Shown here: piece by piece, positions 59,929 to 64,000 of the stretch | How the letters are laid out: every line of letters starts with the position of its first letter | How positions within the stretch are numbered: position 1 is the stretch's first letter | NCBI GenBank assembly: GCA_036386455.1 | Contig: DASVVS010000173.1 | Coordinates: forward strand, 1 to 64,000 | DNA length: 64,000 bases | Source of the DNA: AC-37 sp036386455 | GTDB taxonomy: Bacteria; Actinomycetota; Thermoleophilia; Solirubrobacterales; Thermoleophilaceae | Reading direction: 5' to 3' | The notes under the pieces: model-generated | Databases searched by the model: none | The model's input: only the letters and a program-made list of their open reading frames with translations | What the model was told of the DNA's origin: nothing | Position numbers and translations under genes: made by a program

Positions 59929-60035
59929 CGCGTCACCAGCCTGGTCGCCCCGTCGTCCCATTCGTACAAGTCACGAGCGGTGTCGGTGTCCTCCGGCACG
60001 AACGCCACCGCCGCCCCGCACACAGACCGCCTCAT
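59925..60035 (-). pseudogene. 36-codon frame resembling one propeller repeat; remnant or leader ORF
   Basis: From an ATG at 60033-60035 the frame encodes VPEDTDTARDLYEWDDGATR, very like the DTDDLRDVY repeats of the downstream propeller gene. It stops with TGA in an ATGA overlap with that gene's start. It could be the rest of a longer propeller gene or an internal duplication, or it could act as a translated leader. A pseudogene remnant is my best reading; expression is not known. Confidence 0.45.
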
Positions 60036-60132
60036 TGAACGCCCCCCAGCGTCGACCCCCCGACCAGCGCGAAGGCTACACCGGTCCTGGCGCGTTCGCG
60101 CCGTCACCCGCGTACCCCCGAGAGCGCGGCCA

Positions 60133-60138
60133 TACACT
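60133..60138 (+). promoter_or_regulatory. Putative leaderless -10 element of hemB
   Basis: TACACT, 6 nt before the hemB ATG; no Shine-Dalgarno sequence precedes the ATG. A GC hairpin GGCGC-GTTC-GCGCC lies further upstream near 60090. Confidence 0.5.
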
Positions 60139-60144
60139 CCGAAC

Positions 60145-61119
60145 ATGGCCTTTCCGGCAACCCGCATGCGCAGGCTGCGCCGCACCGGCCTGCTGCGCGG
60201 GATGGTCCGCGAGACCGAGCTGACTCCGGCGCACCTCGTGTACCCGATGTTCGTCGAGCTCGGCACCGACCAGCGCACGCCGATCGACGCGATGCCGGGC
60301 ATCGACCGGCTCTCCATCTCGCACGCAGTGGAGGAGGCCGCCGCGGCGCACGAGCGCGGCGTGCCGGCCGTGCTGCTGTTCGGGATCCCGTCGCACAAGG
60401 ACGAGCAGGCGTCGGGCGCGTACGACGACGAGGGCGTGGTGCAGCTGGCCACTCGCGCCATCAAGGAGGCGCTGCCCGAGCTCGTGGTGATGACCGACGT
60501 GTGCCTGTGCGAGTACACCTCGCACGGCCACTGCGGGGTCGTCCGTACCGACGGCGGCGTGGACAACGACGTCACGCTCGAGCTGCTCGCCAAGACCGCG
60601 GTCTCGCAGGCCGCCGCGGGCGCCGACGCGATCGCGCCGAGCGACATGATGGACGGGCGCGTGGGCGCGCTGCGCACCCAGCTCGACGCGGAGGGCCACG
60701 CCGAGACGCCGATCGTGGCCTACTCCGCCAAGTTCGCCTCCGCCTTCTACGGGCCGTTCCGCGAGGCCGCCGACTCGGCGCCCGCGTTCGGCGACCGGCG
60801 CTCGTACCAGATGGATCCCGCCAACGCCGACGAGGCCGTGCGCGAGGCGCTGCTCGACGTGGAGGAGGGCGCCGACGTGGTCATGGTCAAGCCGGCGCTG
60901 CCCTACCTCGACGTGGTGCGCCGCGTGAAGGAGGCCACGCGCGTGCCGGTCGCCGCCTACAACGTGAGCGGCGAGTACGCGATGATCAAGGCCGCCGCGC
61001 ACGCGGGCTGGCTCGACGAGCGGACGGCGGTGCTGGAGGCCCTGACGTCGATCCGCCGCGCGGGGGCGGACATCGTGATCACCTACCACGCGAAGGATGT
61101 GGCCGAGTGGCTGGCGTAA
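60145..61119 (+). CDS. hemB: Delta-aminolevulinic acid dehydratase (porphobilinogen synthase)
   Basis: A 324-residue enzyme that joins two ALA molecules into porphobilinogen. Zinc ligands are the cysteines in DVCLCEYTSHGHCG (about residues 120-131), so it is the Zn-using type. The two Schiff-base lysines are in YSAKFASAFYGPF (near 197) and VVMVKPALPYLD (near 250). The N-terminus MAFPATRMRRLRRTGLLRGM is typical. The longer open frame from 58408 is antisense to the propeller gene. The stop overlaps the next gene by 13 bp. Confidence 0.97.
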   Translation: MAFPATRMRRLRRTGLLRGMVRETELTPAHLVYPMFVELGTDQRTPIDAMPGIDRLSISHAVEEAAAAHERGVPAVLLFGIPSHKDEQASGAYDDEGVVQLATRAIKEALPELVVMTDVCLCEYTSHGHCGVVRTDGGVDNDVTLELLAKTAVSQAAAGADAIAPSDMMDGRVGALRTQLDAEGHAETPIVAYSAKFASAFYGPFREAADSAPAFGDRRSYQMDPANADEAVREALLDVEEGADVVMVKPALPYLDVVRRVKEATRVPVAAYNVSGEYAMIKAAAHAGWLDERTAVLEALTSIRRAGADIVITYHAKDVAEWLA

Positions 61120-62183
61120 CCGCAACCCCCAAGATCCGCTCCCGCCGCGACGGCGCGGCCGTCCCGCTCGACGACCTCGACAAGAAGCTCCTGAACCTCA
61201 TGCAGGGCAAGTTCCCGCTGGAGCCGCGCCCCTACCTGCGCGTGGCCGAGCTGGCCGGCGTCGGGGAGAACGAGGTGCTGGCGCGCACTCAGCGGCTGCT
61301 CGACGAGCGGATCATCCGCCAGGTCACGCCGATCTTCGACACGCGGGCGCTCGGCTACAAGTCGATGCTGGTCGCGGCCAAGATCGACCCGGAGCACCCG
61401 CACCGCGCCGCGAAGGTCGTGAACGCGCACCCGGGCGTCTCGCACAACTACCTGCGCAACCACGAGTTCAACCTCTGGTTCACGATCGCCGTGGAGCCCG
61501 ACTCGAAGCTGGGGCTCGAGGGCACGCTCGAGGCGCTGGGCACCGAGGCGGGCGCCGAGTCGATCCGCCAGCTCCCCACGCTGACCCTCTTCAAGATCCG
61601 CATGGACCTGGAGATGGAGGGCGACACGAAGGACCTCGCGAAGGCGGTCGAGGCCACGCCGCCGGCCGAGACGGAGCCGCAGCCCTACGACGACCTCGAC
61701 GTGGCGGTCATCCGCGAGCTGCAGGGCGACATGCCGGTCGTGCCCGAGCCGTACGCGCCCACCGCCGCGGCGCTCGGAATGCCCCAGGAGAAGCTGCTCG
61801 ACCACCTCGCGGGGATGAAGGAGCGCAGGCTCCTGCGCCGGGTGGCCGCGATCCTGTTCCACCGCCGCGCCGGGTTCTCGGCCAACGGCATGGGCGTGTG
61901 GAAGGTGCCGGAGGAGCGGATCATGGAGGTCGGGCCGCGCATGGCCGCCTTCCGCGGGATCTCGCACTGCTACCAGCGGCCGACCTACCAGGACTGGCCC
62001 TACTCGGTCTTCACGATGGCCCACGGCCGCTCGAAGGAGGAGTGCGACGCGATCCTCGACGCGATCGCCGAGGAGACCGGCATCCACGAGCGCGCCACGC
62101 TGTACTCCTCGACCGAGTTCAAGAAGATCCGGCTCCTCTACTTCACCGAGGAGTTCAAGGAGTGGGAGGCGGCACGCCTGTAG
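61107..62183 (+). CDS. Fused AhbA/AhbB-like siroheme decarboxylase (Lrp/AsnC-type double protein)
   Basis: A 358-residue protein with two Lrp/AsnC-like halves. Each has a winged helix start (LDDLDKKLLNLMQGKFPLEP at about residue 20; YDDLDVAVIRELQGDMPVVP at about 193) and a beta domain ending in the hallmark of siroheme decarboxylases: VSHNYLRNHEFNLWFT (about 111-126) and ISHCYQRPTYQDWPYSVFT (about 285-303). AhbA/AhbB (and NirDLGH) remove two carboxyl groups from siroheme on the way to haem or haem d1. Here the two are fused, as in NirDL. A regulator is the alternative, but the context hemB-this-hemL favours an enzyme. AAGGA lies upstream of the GTG. Confidence 0.82.
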   Translation: MAGVTATPKIRSRRDGAAVPLDDLDKKLLNLMQGKFPLEPRPYLRVAELAGVGENEVLARTQRLLDERIIRQVTPIFDTRALGYKSMLVAAKIDPEHPHRAAKVVNAHPGVSHNYLRNHEFNLWFTIAVEPDSKLGLEGTLEALGTEAGAESIRQLPTLTLFKIRMDLEMEGDTKDLAKAVEATPPAETEPQPYDDLDVAVIRELQGDMPVVPEPYAPTAAALGMPQEKLLDHLAGMKERRLLRRVAAILFHRRAGFSANGMGVWKVPEERIMEVGPRMAAFRGISHCYQRPTYQDWPYSVFTMAHGRSKEECDAILDAIAEETGIHERATLYSSTEFKKIRLLYFTEEFKEWEAARL

Positions 62184-63454
62184 CCGGGGCCCGGTCGGCC
62201 GAGCTGTACGAGCGGGCGACCGAGGTCATCCCCGGCGGGGTCAACTCGCCGGTGCGGGCCATGCGCTCGATCGGGCGCGACCCGGTCTTCGTGGCCGAGG
62301 CGAGCGGCGCCGAGCTGGTCGACGCCGACGGCAACAGCTACGTGGACTGGATGCAGTCCTGGGGCCCGCTCATCGCGGGGCACGCGCACCCCGACGTGGT
62401 GGCGGCCGTGACCGGGGCGGCCGCGCGCGGCACGAGCTACGGCGCGGCCACCGCCGCCGAGGTCGCGCTGGCGGAGGAGATCGTGGCGCGGGTGCCGAGC
62501 GCCGAGATGGTGCGGATGACCTCGTCCGGCACCGAGGCGTCGATGAGCGCGATCCGGCTGGCCCGTGCGGCCACCGGGCGCGACCCGATCGTGAAGTTCG
62601 CGGGTGCCTACCACGGGCACGTCGACGGCCTGCTGGCCGACGCCGGCTCGGGGCTCGCCACGGCGGGGATCCCGGCGAGCCCGGGCGTGACGGCCGCCGC
62701 CGCGGCCGACACCACCGTGGTGCGCTGGAACGACCGCGAGGGCGTGGAGCGCGCGCTGGCCGAGCGCCCGGCGGCGGCGCTGCTCTGCGAGCCCTACCCG
62801 GCCAACATGGGCCTCGTCCCCCCCGACGCGGGCTTCCTCGAGTTCCTGCGCGAGGCCGCGGACGCGACCGGCACGCTGCTCGTGTTCGACGAGGTGATCA
62901 CGGGCTTCCGGGTCGACTCCGGCGGAGCGCAGGGCCGTGAGGGCGTGATGCCCGACCTGACGATCCTCGGCAAGGTGATCGGCGGCGGCCTGCCCGCGGC
63001 GGCCTACGCCGGCCGCGCCGACCTGATGGAGCGGATCGCGCCCGCCGGCGACGTCTACCAGGCGGGCACGCTCTCCGGGAACCCGCTCGCGGTGGCGGCC
63101 GGGCTCGCCACGCTGCGGCTGCTGGACGACGACGCGTACGACCGGCTCGGCCGCGTCAGCGCCGCGCTCGCCGCGGGGCTCGAGGCGGCGGCGCGCGAGG
63201 CCGGCGTGCCGCTCCAGGTGGTCTGGACCACCGGGCTCGTCACGCCGTTCTTCTCGTCCGAGCCGGTGCGCGACTACGACGGGGCGAAGGCCTGCGACCA
63301 CGACGCCTACGCCGCCTTCTGCCGCGGCCTGCTCGACCGCGGCGTGTATCCGCCGCCGTCGCAGTACGAGGCGTGGTTCCCGTCGCTGGCGCACGGCCGC
63401 GAGCACGTGGAGCAGACCATGGCGGCGGCGCGGGAGGCGCTGGCGGCGCTGTGA
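62162..63454 (+). CDS. hemL: Glutamate-1-semialdehyde 2,1-aminomutase
   Basis: A 430-residue PLP enzyme that makes ALA from glutamate-1-semialdehyde, the second step of the C5 route. Signatures are IPGGVNSPVRAM (about 20-31), TSSGTEASMSAIRLARAATG, KFAGAYHGH, FDEVITGFR and the PLP Lys near residue 271 in LGKVIGGGLPAAAYAG. The GTG start at 62162 overlaps the preceding gene by 22 bp; an alternative would need a non-standard codon. With hemB it shows haem-type tetrapyrrole synthesis from glutamyl-tRNA. The stop overlaps the next gene as GTGA. Confidence 0.97.
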   Translation: MGGGTPVAGARSAELYERATEVIPGGVNSPVRAMRSIGRDPVFVAEASGAELVDADGNSYVDWMQSWGPLIAGHAHPDVVAAVTGAAARGTSYGAATAAEVALAEEIVARVPSAEMVRMTSSGTEASMSAIRLARAATGRDPIVKFAGAYHGHVDGLLADAGSGLATAGIPASPGVTAAAAADTTVVRWNDREGVERALAERPAAALLCEPYPANMGLVPPDAGFLEFLREAADATGTLLVFDEVITGFRVDSGGAQGREGVMPDLTILGKVIGGGLPAAAYAGRADLMERIAPAGDVYQAGTLSGNPLAVAAGLATLRLLDDDAYDRLGRVSAALAAGLEAAAREAGVPLQVVWTTGLVTPFFSSEPVRDYDGAKACDHDAYAAFCRGLLDRGVYPPPSQYEAWFPSLAHGREHVEQTMAAAREALAAL

Positions 63455-63792
63455 GCTCGATCGGGCGCATCGAGGCCGCGGCCGGCCAGGTCGGCGGCGC
63501 GGCGGACACGACCCGCGGATGGGTGCTCGAAGCGGTGCGCGAGGGCTACCTGATGCACTACGCGGAGCCCCGGGTCCTCGCCGAGGCGGACGACGACCTC
63601 GCGCTTCTCGGCGGCGACGCGATGTACGCGCTCGGCCTCGCCCGCCTCGCCGACGGCGGCGACCTCGACGCGGTGGCGGTGCTCGCCGACCTCATATCCG
63701 CCTGCGCCCAGGCGGAGTCGGAGGGCCGTTCCACGGGCGAGTTGTGGGACGGGGCGAGCGTGGCGCTCGCGCACGAGAACCGGGTGGAATAG
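63451..63792 (+). CDS. Small alpha-helical protein of unknown function, coupled to hemL
   Basis: A 113-residue soluble protein predicted to be mainly helical (VLEAVREGYLMHYAEPRVLA, DAVAVLADLISACAQAESEG). I do not recognise it. The GTG overlaps the hemL stop as GTGA, so it is translated with hemL. The Tyr/His-rich stretch (GYLMHYAEP) is conspicuous. A role in tetrapyrrole synthesis or in the next (respiratory) cluster is possible but only from context. Confidence 0.75.
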   Translation: MSSIGRIEAAAGQVGGAADTTRGWVLEAVREGYLMHYAEPRVLAEADDDLALLGGDAMYALGLARLADGGDLDAVAVLADLISACAQAESEGRSTGELWDGASVALAHENRVE

Positions 63793-63862
63793 CGCCCATT
63801 CCGCATCAGCAGCGCGTTTGCGGGCGCCGAGGGGCCTCCCCGCGATATCGTCCACTGTCCGC

Positions 63863-64000
63863 GTGGCAGATCCCTCGAAGCCCCCCCATAACCGGAAGTC
63901 CCCGTACACCGTCGACCGCGGCCTGCCCGGCGCGTACGAAGGCGAGACCGTCACCCGCCGCGGCCTGTTCACGGGCGGCGCGCTGGCGGCCGGCGGCATC
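63863..64000 (+). CDS. qcrA: Rieske iron-sulfur protein of the cytochrome bc complex (partial, N-terminus only)
   Basis: The first 46 residues run to the window end. YTVDRGLPGAYEGETVTRRG followed by LFTGGALAAGGI is the cytosolic lead and twin-arginine/first membrane segment seen at the start of actinobacterial QcrA (menaquinol-cytochrome c reductase Rieske subunit). The cluster-binding part is outside the window, so the call rests on the N-terminus only. GTG at 63863 is chosen; TATCGT lies 11 nt upstream. It is 70 bp after the preceding gene. Confidence 0.65.
   Translation, partial: MADPSKPPHNRKSPYTVDRGLPGAYEGETVTRRGLFTGGALAAGGI

Noticed and set aside
60090..60104. Hairpin GGCGC-GTTC-GCGCC before hemB considered as a riboswitch or terminator
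   Set aside because: It is a single short stem, upstream of the likely leaderless promoter of hemB, so it would not be in the hemB mRNA.

Overview
The window is one contiguous stretch of a very GC-rich, gene-dense chromosome with many GTG (and some TTG) starts, frequent 4-bp start/stop overlaps (ATGA, GTGA) and no gene-free gap above about 260 bp. The end of a dcw cluster (murC-murB-ftsQ-ftsZ), an FtsZ with an actinobacterial N-terminus, a split acyl-CoA carboxylase with an epsilon-like subunit and many secreted proteins with basic beta-sandwich tails suggest an actinobacterium, most likely Thermoleophilia (Solirubrobacter/Conexibacter-like). The taxonomic call is inference; no rRNA or tRNA is present to fix it.

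Layout. 1-1052: truncated STAS-domain protein and Fe/Mn superoxide dismutase (minus). 1314-5859: cell wall and division cluster. 5860-6916: an IS481-type insertion sequence placed exactly on the ftsZ stop codon. 6955-12951: PLP aminotransferase, an unknown HTH-like protein, and a hybrid histidine kinase with its single-domain response regulator. 13019-15048: sucCD. 15141-27343: HAD and metallo-beta-lactamase hydrolases, secreted propeller protein, thioesterase, MFS and RDD membrane proteins, a large unknown secreted protein, biotin carboxylase/BCCP and a tyrosinase. 27458-32870: assimilatory sulfate reduction cluster (rhodanese, sulfite reductase, APS reductase, APS kinase, ATP sulfurylase, TauE exporter). 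32917-41059: GT-C-like membrane proteins, carboxylase epsilon-like subunit, ornithine cyclodeaminase homologue, Vgb-like propeller, cupin, GT2. 41070-44902: acyl-CoA carboxylase beta, small proteins, subtilase. 45084-46714: NarL-type two-component pair. 46681-55489: GT2, bifunctional nuclease, secreted unknown, second aminotransferase, DUF4126/phosphodiesterase/GtrA/membrane cluster, CMD protein. 55482-58385: YmdB-like phosphodiesterase divergent from an ABC exporter. 58375-60035: secreted propeller with a small upstream ORF. 60145-63792: hemB, a fused siroheme-decarboxylase-like protein, hemL and a small protein, followed by the start of a Rieske protein.

Themes. (i) At least eleven genes have a TANNNT hexamer 6-8 nt before the start codon and mostly no Shine-Dalgarno sequence, which suggests widespread leaderless transcription; one such hexamer appears shared by two divergent genes (56281-56287). 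(ii) The IS uses a CTAG target that supplies the stop codon of both ftsZ and the transposase. (iii) A fused AhbA/AhbB-like siroheme decarboxylase between hemB and hemL raises the possibility of a siroheme-dependent haem route; siroheme is also the cofactor of the sulfite reductase here. (iv) Four secreted proteins of unrelated N-terminal type end in Lys/Arg-rich beta-sandwich-like domains. No CRISPR array, phage or defence island was seen.
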